This document shows positions 10,129 to 18,724 of a stretch of DNA of 64,000 nucleotides, piece by piece; within the stretch, counting starts at the first letter, position 1, and each line of letters begins with the position of its first letter. This DNA is from JAEUIG01 sp046349775 (GTDB lineage Bacteria; Planctomycetota; Planctomycetia; Planctomycetales; Planctomycetaceae). The DNA lies in assembly GCA_046349775.1 (NCBI GenBank), contig JAXMBS010000001.1, positions 62,001 to 126,000 on the forward strand, written 5' to 3'. Under the pieces are notes generated by a model. That model was not told the DNA's origin and ran no database searches. It saw nothing but the letters and a program-made list of their open reading frames with translations. Made by a program: the position numbers and the translations under genes.

Positions 10129-11439
10129 GTGGTCTTTGGTTTCGGCAAGAAACGGCCTCCGGTCCCGGACGACGACGAAGATGAACAGATCGAACTCGTC
10201 CTGTTCCAGGGAGCTACCAACGGCAAGGACGCGAACCTCTCCGCCAACGCGCGGCTCGTCCAGGCCGGTCTGGTTCGGACCAAGGAGCTCATCAGCGACG
10301 CGCTGTCCCGGCGCGCCGAGATGATCCGCCTCGAGCCAAAGGGCCAGATCGCCGTCGCCACGTTTTTCGTCGACGGTGTCCCTTATCCGGGCAACCGGAT
10401 GCCGCCACAGGCCGGACTGGCCATCACCCAGATGATGAAGCTCCTCGCCGGGCTCGACATCCAGGTCCGCAACAAGCCGCAGGCCGGCGGCATCAAGGCC
10501 GAATACACCGGCACACCGTATACCCTCCGGGTCAACGTCAATCCCCTGCAGGGGGGGGGAGAGCGGCTGATCGTCCGCGCTGAAAACAAGACCATCAAGC
10601 TGACGACCCCCGAAGATCTCGGCTTCAGTTCCGAGATGCGGGAAAAGTTTCGCGAAATGGCGCAGACCAAGGCCGGCGTGCTGCTCGCCGCCGGGCCGCC
10701 AATGTCGGGCGTCACGACGATGGCCTTCGCCATGGTCCGCGGCATCGATCCGTATCTCTATACCGTTTACAACCTCGCTGATACCGAAGGTCGCGAACTC
10801 GGCCACGTCACGACGTTCGAAAGGAATCCCGGCGACACCTGGGTCCAGTCGGTCGGCCGCGCCAAACGCGCCGAGGCCGACGTCCTGTACGTCGATCCCA
10901 TTCGCAATGCCGAGTTCTGCAAGGAAGTGTTTGACGAGGCAGAAGACTGCTGTTTCATCAGCGAAGTTGCCGCGCACGACGCCGCCGGCGCCATTGTCCA
11001 GGTTCGCGAGTGGCTCGGCGACCCGAAGCTTGTCGCCCAGCGCTTGCATGGGGTGATCGGGCAGAAGCTCGTCCGCCTCCTCTGCCGCAAGTGCCGCCAG
11101 GCCTACCGGCCCAATCCCAAGCTGCTGGCCAAGGTCGGCCTGCCCCCGGAGACCAAGGTCCTCTACCGTCCCCCGCCGCCCCCCGCCGAAGGCCAGCCTG
11201 CCCCTGAGCCTTGTTCAAAATGCGGAGGCACCGGCTACTTCGGCCGCACCGGCCTGACCGAGTTCATCATCCTGTCCGACGAGATGAAGAAACTGGTGAT
11301 CGCCGGCGGCGATGCCGCGGCGATCAAGGCGCAGGCCAAGAAAGAGAAAATGCAGACGCTCAACTCCGACGGCATGCGCCTCGTCGGCAGCGGCAAAACG
11401 TCCCTGGAAGAACTCCAGCGCGCGTTCAAAACGAAGTAA
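10129..11439 (+). CDS. GspE/PilB-like secretion ATPase homolog with degenerate P-loop
   Basis: A 436-residue protein from a GTG start preceded by GGAG. The layout is that of type II secretion/type IV pilus ATPases: an N-terminal domain, then a RecA-like ATPase domain, then the zinc tetracysteine pair (LLCRKC near 11085 and CSKCGGTGYFGRTGLTEF near 11220). The Walker A site reads GPPMSGVTT at residues 189-197, where functional relatives have GPTGSGKTT, so the catalytic lysine is Val195. The Walker B region is also changed (ADVLYVDPIRNAEFC). The protein may have lost ATP hydrolysis and kept an assembly or regulatory role. No other secretion gene is adjacent. Confidence 0.85.
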   Translation: MVFGFGKKRPPVPDDDEDEQIELVLFQGATNGKDANLSANARLVQAGLVRTKELISDALSRRAEMIRLEPKGQIAVATFFVDGVPYPGNRMPPQAGLAITQMMKLLAGLDIQVRNKPQAGGIKAEYTGTPYTLRVNVNPLQGGGERLIVRAENKTIKLTTPEDLGFSSEMREKFREMAQTKAGVLLAAGPPMSGVTTMAFAMVRGIDPYLYTVYNLADTEGRELGHVTTFERNPGDTWVQSVGRAKRAEADVLYVDPIRNAEFCKEVFDEAEDCCFISEVAAHDAAGAIVQVREWLGDPKLVAQRLHGVIGQKLVRLLCRKCRQAYRPNPKLLAKVGLPPETKVLYRPPPPPAEGQPAPEPCSKCGGTGYFGRTGLTEFIILSDEMKKLVIAGGDAAAIKAQAKKEKMQTLNSDGMRLVGSGKTSLEELQRAFKTK

Positions 11440-11455
11440 CACGCACAGAACTGAA

Positions 11456-11504
11456 AACCACGGAATACACGGAAGGCAAGTTTACTTTTTCCGCTTCCGT
11501 GGTT
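11456..11504. terminator. Bidirectional hairpin between convergent genes
   Basis: A perfect 10-base inverted repeat, AACCACGGAA (11456-11465) and TTCCGTGGTT (11495-11504), sits in the 74-base gap between the converging ends of the ATPase and oxidoreductase genes. The arms belong to the CCACGGAA-type microrepeat family seen elsewhere in the window. The terminator role is inferred from position. Confidence 0.5.
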
Positions 11505-11513
11505 CCGCGCTTC

Positions 11514-13073
11514 TCAGCCGACAACTGCGGGATCTGTCTCCGGCGCCGCGTCGCTCCCCGGATCGAACCACTCCGGCTTGAATTCGATTCGCTTCCGGTG
11601 CTTCATCGCCAGGTTCGCCGTATGCGCCATGATGGCGTCCGCCATCGCCACGACGCCGTTGCACCGCAGGCCCCCTTCTTCCCGCGAGATCTCCTGGCCG
11701 TCGCGATAGTACTGGTCTTTGTACTCCCGGATCGCCCAGCAGAAATGCTCCATCTCCTCCGTGTAGCCGCGGCTGATGTTCTCTCCCCAGCCGCCGTCGT
11801 TCGACGCCGACTTCGCCGCTCCCGATGACGTTTCATACGCGTTCAGCACTGGGCCGCCGGACGCCCCGGACACCACCCACAGTCGCTGGTCCGGGCCACC
11901 CCCTTCGCTGCCACGGCCTTCTTCCTTCCAGAGCAGGCCCTCTTTCTCGGTCTTCATGAACAGCGTGCCGCGGCTGCCGTAGACCAGCTCGCCGTACGGC
12001 TCGAACTTGTTCGTATTGATCGACGAGTACGTCACAATGCACACGTCGTGGTTGTCCTCCTCGAAGTGCTTCCCGGGAAACTCGAACGTCACATAGATGT
12101 GATCGTCAATGTCGCGCGGGTCGGTCTGCTTGTCCTCCGTTCCCAGCCCCTTCACGCCGTAAAAGTTCTTGCCGCCATAGCCGTTGACGGCCAACGGATG
12201 CACGTGGCCGAGGAAGATGCTCGCCGCGTCCATCTGGTGGCTGCCCAGCTCTGCCATCAGCCCTCCGCCGGACGAGTTGAACAGCCGCCACTTCACGAGT
12301 TGCTCGACCGATTCGTAGCCGAATTCCTGGAACCGCCCCTCCAGTTCCTTCTGATCCGCCGCGTCGATCTTTGGGTTCCACTGGTCGCTTCCCGGAAAAC
12401 TGTTGTTCCGGTGCCACTGCGCGCGGATGTACTTGATGTCGCCGACCGTCCCCGACTGCACCAGCCAGTTGGCGTTGTCATACAGCACGCTGTAGTGCCG
12501 CTGGTGTCCGACCGCCAGCAGCCGATTCGTCGCCCGCGCCTTGCGGATCATGTCCTTGCACTCGGTGACCGTCTTGGCCATCAGCTTTTCGGTCAGCACG
12601 TGCAGCCCGGCATCCATCGCCGCGATCGCGATGTCATGGTGCGACACCAGCGGCGTCGCAATCACGACCGCTTCCAGCTGCAGTTCGTCCTTGGCCTGCA
12701 GCAGCGCCTTGTGATCGTTGAAGATCTTGATCTTGCCGGCACGCTCGGCGCCCAGCTTCTGGATCAGTCCCGCGCGGTGCTCGTTGCCGTCTCCCTTGAA
12801 GGCCCGGTCGCGATTCGTCGGCCGCAGGTCGGCAATGGCGACAATATCCATGTACTTCGGCGGGTGCTGCGTGAGGAGAATGTTCCCCTCATCCCCAGTG
12901 CCGATGAACGCCGTCCGCACCGGCTCCCCCTTGAGTTCCTTGTAGCCGAAGTACGTCGCGCCGATCCCGGCCGCCCCGGCCGTCAGGCCGGTCAGAAAAT
13001 TGCGGCGCGTGACGCCGACGGCGCTGGAGAAGTTCTCGCGACCGGTCTTTTCCTGTTCGGGAGTCAGAGGCAT
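11514..13073 (-). CDS. Gfo/Idh/MocA family oxidoreductase, Tat-exported
   Basis: A 519-residue NAD(P)-dependent oxidoreductase of the Gfo/Idh/MocA type. A twin-arginine signal (VTRRNFLTGLTAGAAGIGA, residues about 20-40) is followed by the Rossmann start VRTAFIGTGDEGN. Next come VVIATPLVSHHDIAIAAMDAGLHVLTEKLMA (the EK(P) motif with the cofactor/substrate lysine, here EKLMA) and the C-terminal dehydrogenase domain with GGLMAELGSHQMD. Exported planctomycete members are generally linked to sugar or inositol oxidation; the substrate is unknown. The gene is monocistronic and convergent with the ATPase gene. Confidence 0.9.
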   Translation of the reverse strand: MPLTPEQEKTGRENFSSAVGVTRRNFLTGLTAGAAGIGATYFGYKELKGEPVRTAFIGTGDEGNILLTQHPPKYMDIVAIADLRPTNRDRAFKGDGNEHRAGLIQKLGAERAGKIKIFNDHKALLQAKDELQLEAVVIATPLVSHHDIAIAAMDAGLHVLTEKLMAKTVTECKDMIRKARATNRLLAVGHQRHYSVLYDNANWLVQSGTVGDIKYIRAQWHRNNSFPGSDQWNPKIDAADQKELEGRFQEFGYESVEQLVKWRLFNSSGGGLMAELGSHQMDAASIFLGHVHPLAVNGYGGKNFYGVKGLGTEDKQTDPRDIDDHIYVTFEFPGKHFEEDNHDVCIVTYSSINTNKFEPYGELVYGSRGTLFMKTEKEGLLWKEEGRGSEGGGPDQRLWVVSGASGGPVLNAYETSSGAAKSASNDGGWGENISRGYTEEMEHFCWAIREYKDQYYRDGQEISREEGGLRCNGVVAMADAIMAHTANLAMKHRKRIEFKPEWFDPGSDAAPETDPAVVG

Positions 13074-13340
13074 GGTTAAAGAGAGTTGGTAGTGGATAGT
13101 TGGTAGTGGTCAGGACGAGGGCACCGCCTCCCTGGATCGCACCCGTGATTATAGCCGGGCAAGGTGCCAACTGGGGAGGAATCGGGATTCAGGATTCGGG
13201 ATTCAGTGGCTACGACACGCGGCTCAAGTCACGTCGGTTGACGGACAGGCAGTCCAAGCCTGTCGATAAACCATCCACGATAAACCATAAACCCTTTTGC
13301 CTACCCACTACCCACTATCAACGACCCACTACCCACTTTG

Positions 13341-13739
13341 TCACGAAAACATCTGTCCCCGCCCAACCGGCTCGAACGCGTTTTTGTAATGCTCTAATAC
13401 CGGATCGGTTCCGTCCCCCCAGGTAATGGCAATCACGTCAAATCGCGCGCGGCGCTCCAGCATTCCGCGCGACTTCAGCCACGTCAGCGCCGCCCGCGTG
13501 AGCTGCTGCTGCTTGGCGAGCGTGATCGCTTCCGTCGGATGCCCGGCCGCCTGCGAGGACCGCGTCTTCACCTCGACGAATACGATGCAATCGCCGTCTA
13601 GCGCAACGATGTCGATCTCCCCGATTCGGCTCCGCGACTGCCGTGCCAAGATGCGGTAACCGGCCTTTTTCAGATGCCGGACCGCCAGCCGCTCCCCGCG
13701 ATCACCGAGCCAGAGCGTGAGCCAGCCCGGCCGGACCAT
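13341..13739 (-). CDS. YraN/UPF0102 family protein
   Basis: A 132-residue member of the YraN family, small proteins with a Holliday-junction-resolvase-like (PD-(D/E)XK) fold. The fold's residues are visible in RIGEIDIVALDGDCIVFVEV followed by KTR (Glu, Asp, Glu-x-Lys). The N-terminus (GDRGERLAVRHLKKAGYRIL) is typical. It is the last gene of the ffh-rpsP-trmD-rplS block, the usual neighbourhood for this family, often with rnhB between. The cellular role is not established. Confidence 0.88.
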   Translation of the reverse strand: MVRPGWLTLWLGDRGERLAVRHLKKAGYRILARQSRSRIGEIDIVALDGDCIVFVEVKTRSSQAAGHPTEAITLAKQQQLTRAALTWLKSRGMLERRARFDVIAITWGDGTDPVLEHYKNAFEPVGRGQMFS

Positions 13740-13828
13740 GGGAAACGCCCCATTGAGAAATTGCCGTCAGCGAGCCGCCGGGTTTAGTCCTTCGGACGGC
13801 AGGGCCGTGCCCCGCCGCTCGCGACGAA

Positions 13829-14209
13829 CTACTCGCCCGCTTCGTCCTCCCCCGCCCGGCCGCGACGCTCGCGCAGACGCGTCTGCTTGCCGACCCGGTC
13901 CCGCAGGTAGTACAGCTTGGCCCGCCGCACTTTCCCGTGACGCTTCACCACCACCTTCGCCACCTTCGGCGAATGAATCGGAAACGTCCGCTCCACCCCC
14001 TCGCCGGCCACGATCCGCCGCACGGTGAAGTTCTCACGGGTGCCGCTGCCGCGACGGGCAATCACGATCCCGGAAAAGAGCTGAATCCGCTCCTTGTCCC
14101 CTTCCAGAATCCGGCTATGGACGTCGACGGTGTCGCCGATGTCAAAATTCAGCCCGTTTTCCCGCAGGCTCGACTTCTCGGCGAGCTCGATGAGCTTGTT
14201 CATGGTCAC
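13829..14209 (-). CDS. rplS: 50S ribosomal protein L19
   Basis: A structural component of the large ribosomal subunit at the 30S interface. The 126-residue sequence shows family blocks FDIGDTVDVHSRILEGDKER, QLFSGIVIARRGSGTRENFT and ERTFPIHSPKVAKVVVKRHG, then LYYLRDRVGKQTRLRER. The acidic tail GEDEAGE is an addition to the usual end. Starts at 14209 (MTMNKL) or 14203 (MNKL) are both possible. It lies downstream of trmD, as is standard. Confidence 0.97.
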   Translation of the reverse strand: MTMNKLIELAEKSSLRENGLNFDIGDTVDVHSRILEGDKERIQLFSGIVIARRGSGTRENFTVRRIVAGEGVERTFPIHSPKVAKVVVKRHGKVRRAKLYYLRDRVGKQTRLRERRGRAGEDEAGE

Positions 14210-14384
14210 ACTTCTAAATTGATTCCAGAACCACGGAATACACGGAAGCCACGGAAGACGTCAAGGCTGCCGGCCGGAAGGCACGCAGAGGACGCAGATT
14301 TACGAGATTTCCGCAGAGAACATTAATCGAACTCGTCATTGGGTACGCCGCCGTCGACTCACATCCGCCGGATCTTGATCTGCA

Positions 14385-15089
14385 TCAATCTCCGAAATCT
14401 GCGCTATCTGCGTCCCTGCCTTCTAAGTCACGCTCCCGTGTCCGTCGGGCGCTCTCATCCGCCCGCCATTTCGCGATTTCCTGGTGATTGCCGCTCAAGA
14501 GCACCTCCGGGACCGTCATCTCCCGGAATTCCCTCGGTCGCGTGTATTGCGGATACTCCAATTGTCCCGCCGCCGCGAATGAGTCGTACTTCGCGCTCGT
14601 TTCGTCTCCCAACACCCCCGGCACCAGCCGGATCACCGCATCGATCACCAGCATGGCCGGCACTTCGCCACCGTTGCAGATGAAATCCCCCACCGACACC
14701 TGCAGCGGCTGCAGTCCTTCCACAATCCGCTCGTCAAATCCCTCGTACCGTCCGCACAGCAGCAGTACCCGCTGCTCCTGCGACAGCTCTTCAATCAATC
14801 GCTGGTCGAGTCGGCGTCCCTGCGGCGTCAGCATCACCAACCGGCCCGGCGGCTCGGCGGCGGCCTGCACCGCTTCCACACACCCGTAGACCGGTTCGCA
14901 GCGGATCAGCATCCCCGGTCCGCCGCCGTAAGGGGTGTCGTCCACCGATTTGTGTCGGTCCGTCGCCCAGTCGCGGAAGTTCCACAACTGGACCGACACC
15001 AGCCCCGCGTCGATGGCCTTCTTCAGCAGGCTCTGCTGCAGATAGCCCTCAAATATGCCGGGAAACAGCGTGAGAACATCGAATCGCAT
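14385..15089 (-). CDS. trmD: tRNA (guanine-N1)-methyltransferase TrmD
   Basis: Methylates G37 of tRNA with SAM, preventing +1 frameshifting. The 234-residue protein carries the SPOUT-knot motifs PYGGGPGMLIRCEPVYG, LLLCGRYEGFDERIVEGL and VGDFICNGGEVPAMLVIDAV, and the tRNA-binding segment LVPGVLGDETSAKYDSFA. The last eleven residues (GRDADSADFGD) are encoded by a GACGCAGAT-type microrepeat of the intergenic kind, so the natural C-terminus appears to have been extended by repeat sequence. It stands between rpsP and rplS, the classical operon order. Confidence 0.97.
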   Translation of the reverse strand: MRFDVLTLFPGIFEGYLQQSLLKKAIDAGLVSVQLWNFRDWATDRHKSVDDTPYGGGPGMLIRCEPVYGCVEAVQAAAEPPGRLVMLTPQGRRLDQRLIEELSQEQRVLLLCGRYEGFDERIVEGLQPLQVSVGDFICNGGEVPAMLVIDAVIRLVPGVLGDETSAKYDSFAAAGQLEYPQYTRPREFREMTVPEVLLSGNHQEIAKWRADESARRTRERDLEGRDADSADFGD

Positions 15090-15147
15090 GACGGAACTGC
15101 AAACGGGTCATTGCAAATCCTCAAATCTGCAATTTGCAATTCTTCGT

Positions 15148-15504
15148 TCACTCGGCGGCTGCTTCCGCCGGCGCCTCTGCAGCTTCCCCTTCCGGGGCCG
15201 CGGCCGTTGGTTCCTTCGGCGGCGTCAGTGGCGGCGGCGCCTTCGCGGTGCCCCAGTTCCCCTTGCGGACTTTCTCGACCAGTACCGCCACCTTCTCCGA
15301 CGGCTGAGCGCCGACCGACGTCCAGTAATCGACGCGGTCCATGCGAATCACGACCCGCTTCGACTTGTCCTTGATCATGGGGTCGTACGTGCCGATTTCC
15401 TCGATCGGCTTGCCGTCGCGGGCTTTCTTCTGATCGATCACACAGATGCGGTAAAACGGCCGATGCTTGCGGCCCAGCCGCTTCATCCGAATTCGTACTG
15501 CCAC
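15148..15504 (-). CDS. rpsP: 30S ribosomal protein S16
   Basis: A small-subunit ribosomal protein. The N-terminal 80 residues match the family (MAVRIRMKRLGRKHRPFYRI, DGKPIEEIGTYDPMIKD, VDYWTSVGAQPSEKVAVLVEK). The C-terminal 35 residues are an Ala/Pro/Glu-rich extension (PPLTPPKEPTAAAPEGEAAE), common in planctomycete ribosomal proteins and probably disordered. It is first in the rpsP-trmD-rplS run; the gap to trmD (15090-15147) is filled with a TGCAATTTGCAA-type microrepeat. Confidence 0.97.
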   Translation of the reverse strand: MAVRIRMKRLGRKHRPFYRICVIDQKKARDGKPIEEIGTYDPMIKDKSKRVVIRMDRVDYWTSVGAQPSEKVAVLVEKVRKGNWGTAKAPPPLTPPKEPTAAAPEGEAAEAPAEAAAE

Positions 15505-15663
15505 TCGCCTCTCCCGACAATTTATGGTTCTGACATGCGCGCAAGACTCTCCGTCACCACGACGAAGCGGCCTGAAAGCTCACCGGCATGCTGCAACTGC
15601 CGCTGCAGGGGCAGATATCTTTGTCTCCCAACGCCCTCCATGCAAGCGCAGGACGAACAAATG

Positions 15664-15867
15664 TCAATTCGCGTCGGTCTCACGGGACGCCTCGCTCCCC
15701 TCGTAGACAGCCAGTTCCTCGTGCAAACGGGCGATCAGCTTGCGAATCCCCGCCTTGGTGAATCCTTTGGAGCCGGCGGAATCGTCCTGCTGCAGACGTG
15801 CCAGGCGTTCCTCCAGGGACCGAATTTCTTCTTGTGCCGCTTGATATTGGGTTGCGTCGGCGATCAT
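15664..15867 (-). CDS. Small coiled-coil protein, partner of the DUF6932-like gene
   Basis: A 67-residue, highly helical and charged protein (QAAQEEIRSLEERLARLQQD, then KAGIRKLIARLHEELAVYEG). Its ATG overlaps the stop of the upstream gene by four bases (ATGA at 15864-15867), so the two are translationally coupled. Size, composition and coupling resemble the small partner of a two-gene toxin-antitoxin-like unit. I recognise no named family. The pair interrupts the housekeeping gap between ffh and rpsP. Confidence 0.65.
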   Translation of the reverse strand: MIADATQYQAAQEEIRSLEERLARLQQDDSAGSKGFTKAGIRKLIARLHEELAVYEGSEASRETDAN

Positions 15868-16307
15868 AACTCAATCTCCACCAGTCCCTTGCGGCGTCGG
15901 TCGAATTCGCGCGTGCGACTAAAGAATTCGACCCAAGCCTGCCAGTCGTCATCATCCTCTGCAGCGAATAGTTCCTCCGGATGGCGGGTGAGGAGCATTA
16001 CCTCGAGCTCCATTGCAGGCTCTGAACCCTGCTCAATTTGCTGCTGGAAATCCGAGGGCAGTAGCACCACCGCGTCAACGTCGGCGGGATCATTCTTGGC
16101 GGTCACGAAGCTACCGTCCAGCAGCAATCGACGTCCTCCGATGGATCGCGCCAATTCTATCCATCGCCGAACACGCAGTACCAGACGTCTGCGTCGAGGA
16201 GACGCTGCGCCGAACCGGAATATCGCTTCGGTTTCCGAAACCAGCCAGACCCCTTCAGGTAGATAACCGTCGGAACGGAACGTCGGAATCTGAGCAGGCG
16301 GTGTCAT
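15864..16307 (-). CDS. DUF6932-like nucleotidyltransferase-type protein
   Basis: A 147-residue protein with the minimal nucleotidyltransferase pattern RRLLLDGSFVTAKNDPADVD followed by AVVLLP. The Gly-Ser of the fold is followed by Asp-x-Asp as candidate metal ligands. The N-terminus (IPTFRSDGYLPEGVW) is typical of the family I know as DUF6932, which is frequently found in two-gene modules with a small helical partner. The role may be toxin-like nucleotidyl transfer, but that is inferred. It is coupled by ATGA to the 67-residue gene and lies 43 bases after the ffh stop. Confidence 0.65.
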   Translation of the reverse strand: MTPPAQIPTFRSDGYLPEGVWLVSETEAIFRFGAASPRRRRLVLRVRRWIELARSIGGRRLLLDGSFVTAKNDPADVDAVVLLPSDFQQQIEQGSEPAMELEVMLLTRHPEELFAAEDDDDWQAWVEFFSRTREFDRRRKGLVEIEL

Positions 16308-16350
16308 TGTCGAATTGTCATCCGCGTTTCGGTTTCCACGGCCGTCCGCC

Positions 16351-17832
16351 TCACCTCCGCTTGTTCTTCTTCCGCTGCTCTTTCGCCTGCTTCCGCTGCT
16401 GTTTCTTCTTGTCGCGAATCGTGTCCCGGTCCGTCGGCCCGCGCTTGCTCCGCTCCTTCTTCCGCTGCATGCCGGCCGGGTTCAATAGATCCTGGTTCAT
16501 TCCCCGCAGCGCTCGGATCTGATCGACTTTCGACATCCCCGACATCTGCTGCATGAAGCCCGACATCCCCTTGAACTGCTTGAGCATGTCGTGCACTTCG
16601 GCCGCATCGGTCCCGCTCCCCTGCGCGATGCGGTTCCGCCGCGAACGGTCGATCCGGTCCGGATTCCGACGCTCGTCCAGCGTCATCGACTGAATCATCG
16701 CCCGTATCCGCCGCATGTCCTTTTCCGGGTCCGTGTCCGAGTCTTCCATCGCCTCCATGACCTGCCCCATGCCGGGGATCATCTTCATCACGGACTTCAT
16801 CGGCCCGAGCTTGTGGACCTGTTCCATCGCCTTCAGGAAGTCGTCCAGCGAGAACTTCCCCTCCATCATCCGCTGCTGCTGGCGGGCCATCTCGTCCTGG
16901 TCGAGGACCCGCTGCGCCGTCTCCAGCAGCGTGGCGACGTCCCCCTGCCCGAGGATCCGCTGCGCCATCCGGTCCGGGTGAAACGGCTCCAGCCGGTCGA
17001 GCTGCTCCCCCATGCCGATGAACTTGATCGGCACCCCCGTCACCGACTTCACCGACAGCGCAGCGCCGCCGCGTGTGTCGCCGTCGAGCTTGGTGAGGAT
17101 CACCCCATCCAGCTCCAGCGCCTCGTTGAACGCCTTCGCACTGTTGACCGCGTCCTGCCCCGTCATCGCATCGCAGACCAGCAGTGCCTGGTGCGGCATC
17201 AGCTTGTTGTCGATCTCGATGAGCTCCTTCATCAGCGCATCGTCGACGTGCAGACGACCGGCCGTGTCCAGGATCAGGATGTTGCACCCGTCCCGGTTCG
17301 CCGCCTTCTTCGCGTTGACGCACACCTGCACCGGCGTCGTCTTCCCCGGCTCCTCGGTATAGACCGGCACCCCGATCTGCTCGCCGATGATCCGCAATTG
17401 CTCGATAGCGGCCGGACGCTGCAAGTCCGCCGCCACCAGCATCGGCTTCGCCCCCTGTTCCTTGAGCAGCCGCGCCAGCTTGCCGCAGGTCGTCGTTTTG
17501 CCCGACCCCTGCAGACCGCACATCATCAGCACGGTCGTCTCGCCGCGGCGCATTTCGATCGAGTGATCGACCGGCCCCATCAGGTTGCACAGTTCCTGAT
17601 AGACGATCCCCACGATCTGCTGCTCGGGCCGCAGCGACTTCAGCACCTGTTCCCCGACCGCCTGCTCGGTCACCCGGTCGGTGAACCCCTTGGCGACGTC
17701 ATAATTGACGTCCGCTTCCAGCAGCGCCTGGCGAACCTTCCGCATCCCCTCGCGGATGTTCCCTTCGGTCAGTTTTCCGCGGGCGATATTGCCCAGCGCT
17801 TCCGTCAGGCTGCTCGTGATACTCTCAAACAT
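16351..17832 (-). CDS. ffh: Signal recognition particle protein Ffh
   Basis: The 493-residue SRP54 GTPase, which binds 4.5S RNA and targets nascent membrane proteins. The NG domain shows G1 GLQGSGKTTTCGKLA, G3 DTAGRLHVDDALMKE and G4 TKLDGDTRGGAALS. The M domain has the helix-turn-helix RNA-binding segment RSRRNRIAQGSGTDAAEVHD and Met-rich helices (FMQQMSGMSKVDQIRALRGM). The tail is strongly basic. It heads the translation block and is followed by the inserted DUF6932-like pair. Confidence 0.97.
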   Translation of the reverse strand: MFESITSSLTEALGNIARGKLTEGNIREGMRKVRQALLEADVNYDVAKGFTDRVTEQAVGEQVLKSLRPEQQIVGIVYQELCNLMGPVDHSIEMRRGETTVLMMCGLQGSGKTTTCGKLARLLKEQGAKPMLVAADLQRPAAIEQLRIIGEQIGVPVYTEEPGKTTPVQVCVNAKKAANRDGCNILILDTAGRLHVDDALMKELIEIDNKLMPHQALLVCDAMTGQDAVNSAKAFNEALELDGVILTKLDGDTRGGAALSVKSVTGVPIKFIGMGEQLDRLEPFHPDRMAQRILGQGDVATLLETAQRVLDQDEMARQQQRMMEGKFSLDDFLKAMEQVHKLGPMKSVMKMIPGMGQVMEAMEDSDTDPEKDMRRIRAMIQSMTLDERRNPDRIDRSRRNRIAQGSGTDAAEVHDMLKQFKGMSGFMQQMSGMSKVDQIRALRGMNQDLLNPAGMQRKKERSKRGPTDRDTIRDKKKQQRKQAKEQRKKNKRR

Positions 17833-18055
17833 TGCGCACTCTCACCCCGAAGACAGAATTGAAGACAGCCCCGGATTCTATGCCCGCCGCCGCATCGCTG
17901 GCAATTGCCGCGACAAGCCGCCAGCGACAGTGAGCCACGTGGTTTATCCCCGTGACAAAGACGGGCGGGTGGCTGGGGTCGATCTGCCGTGCGCACGTGT
18001 TGTTTTCAAGCAGAGCATCGCCGGCAGATCGCCCCCAGCGAGGAGTAATCCACGC
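17833..18055. other. Intergenic, no gene seen
   Basis: Upstream region of ffh and downstream of the transposase cassette. It has no convincing coding frame. The ffh promoter presumably lies here, but I see no clear -10/-35 pair. Confidence 0.4.
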
Positions 18056-18101
18056 GGGTGGCCCAGACGCCCCTGCGTCTGGGCGGCGCAGCCGCAAGAG
18101 G
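18056..18101 (+). repeat. REP-like hairpin, left copy flanking RAYT
   Basis: A 46-base element: GGGTGG, then the hairpin CCCAGACGCCCCTGCGTCTGGG, then CGGCGCAGCCGCAAGAGG. A near-identical copy in reverse orientation lies at 18725-18769, so the two enclose the transposase gene as inverted repeats. Paired REP hairpins around a RAYT gene are the known arrangement. Confidence 0.85.
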
Positions 18102-18143
18102 CCGCTCGAAACGCACTCTAAAATCGCACCGTCCACAACCCCA

Positions 18144-18659
18144 TCAATCGCACTCCACCCACCTGATCGGCACTCCCACAGACTTGCGTTCTGCATACCA
18201 CCGCGCCGAACTCCACTTCCACTCACCCGGGGTCTGCACCAAAGAGGCGCGCACCGGATTCATGTGCATGTAATTCAACTTCTCCTCCAGCTTGGCCCGG
18301 CTGTAGATGTGAAACGCGTAATACCGGGCCTGCCAGACAGAGTCGTTCTCGGTCCACCGGGCATACTCTGGAAAATGCGTGCGATACAGTTGCTTCAGTG
18401 CGAATGCGGATCGCTGCTTCCATTGCTGCATGAATTCACTGAGCTGGCCAGGCTGTGGAAACCAGATCACGGCATGTACGTGATCCGGCATGATCACAAA
18501 CCCGATGCATCGGGCCGAATGCTTTGAGAGCTCGGAGTTCAGCACGCCGAGGACAATCTGCTTCGCGCGGTCGGAATCAAGCAGTCGGCGTCGGCGCTTG
18601 CACGAGAACGTGACGAAGTGTGCAAACAGCTGCGAATCGTCGATGCGCGGGCCCGGCAT
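18144..18659 (-). CDS. REP-associated tyrosine transposase (RAYT, IS200/IS605-like)
   Basis: A 171-residue single-strand DNA transposase of the Y1 family. It has the HUH motif in GFVIMPDHVHAVIWF and the catalytic-tyrosine helix KLNYMHMNPVRASLV. The N-terminal strand FAHFVTFSCKRRRRLL is typical of RAYTs. The start at 18659 (MPGPRIDDSQLF) is chosen because the upstream extension of the frame is only REP repeat sequence. RAYTs mobilise REP elements and are often domesticated. It is uninterrupted and flanked by inverted REP-like hairpins, so it may be active. Confidence 0.92.
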   Translation of the reverse strand: MPGPRIDDSQLFAHFVTFSCKRRRRLLDSDRAKQIVLGVLNSELSKHSARCIGFVIMPDHVHAVIWFPQPGQLSEFMQQWKQRSAFALKQLYRTHFPEYARWTENDSVWQARYYAFHIYSRAKLEEKLNYMHMNPVRASLVQTPGEWKWSSARWYAERKSVGVPIRWVECD

Positions 18660-18724
18660 GGATTCGTTCCGACAGGTCGCACTGATGTTGACGTCCCTTG
18701 TCAGTACGAATGTCTTCCGGGCAA

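Noticed and set aside
9880..11049. 389-residue minus-strand open frame
   Set aside because: Antisense of the GspE-like ATPase, which has clear motifs on the other strand.
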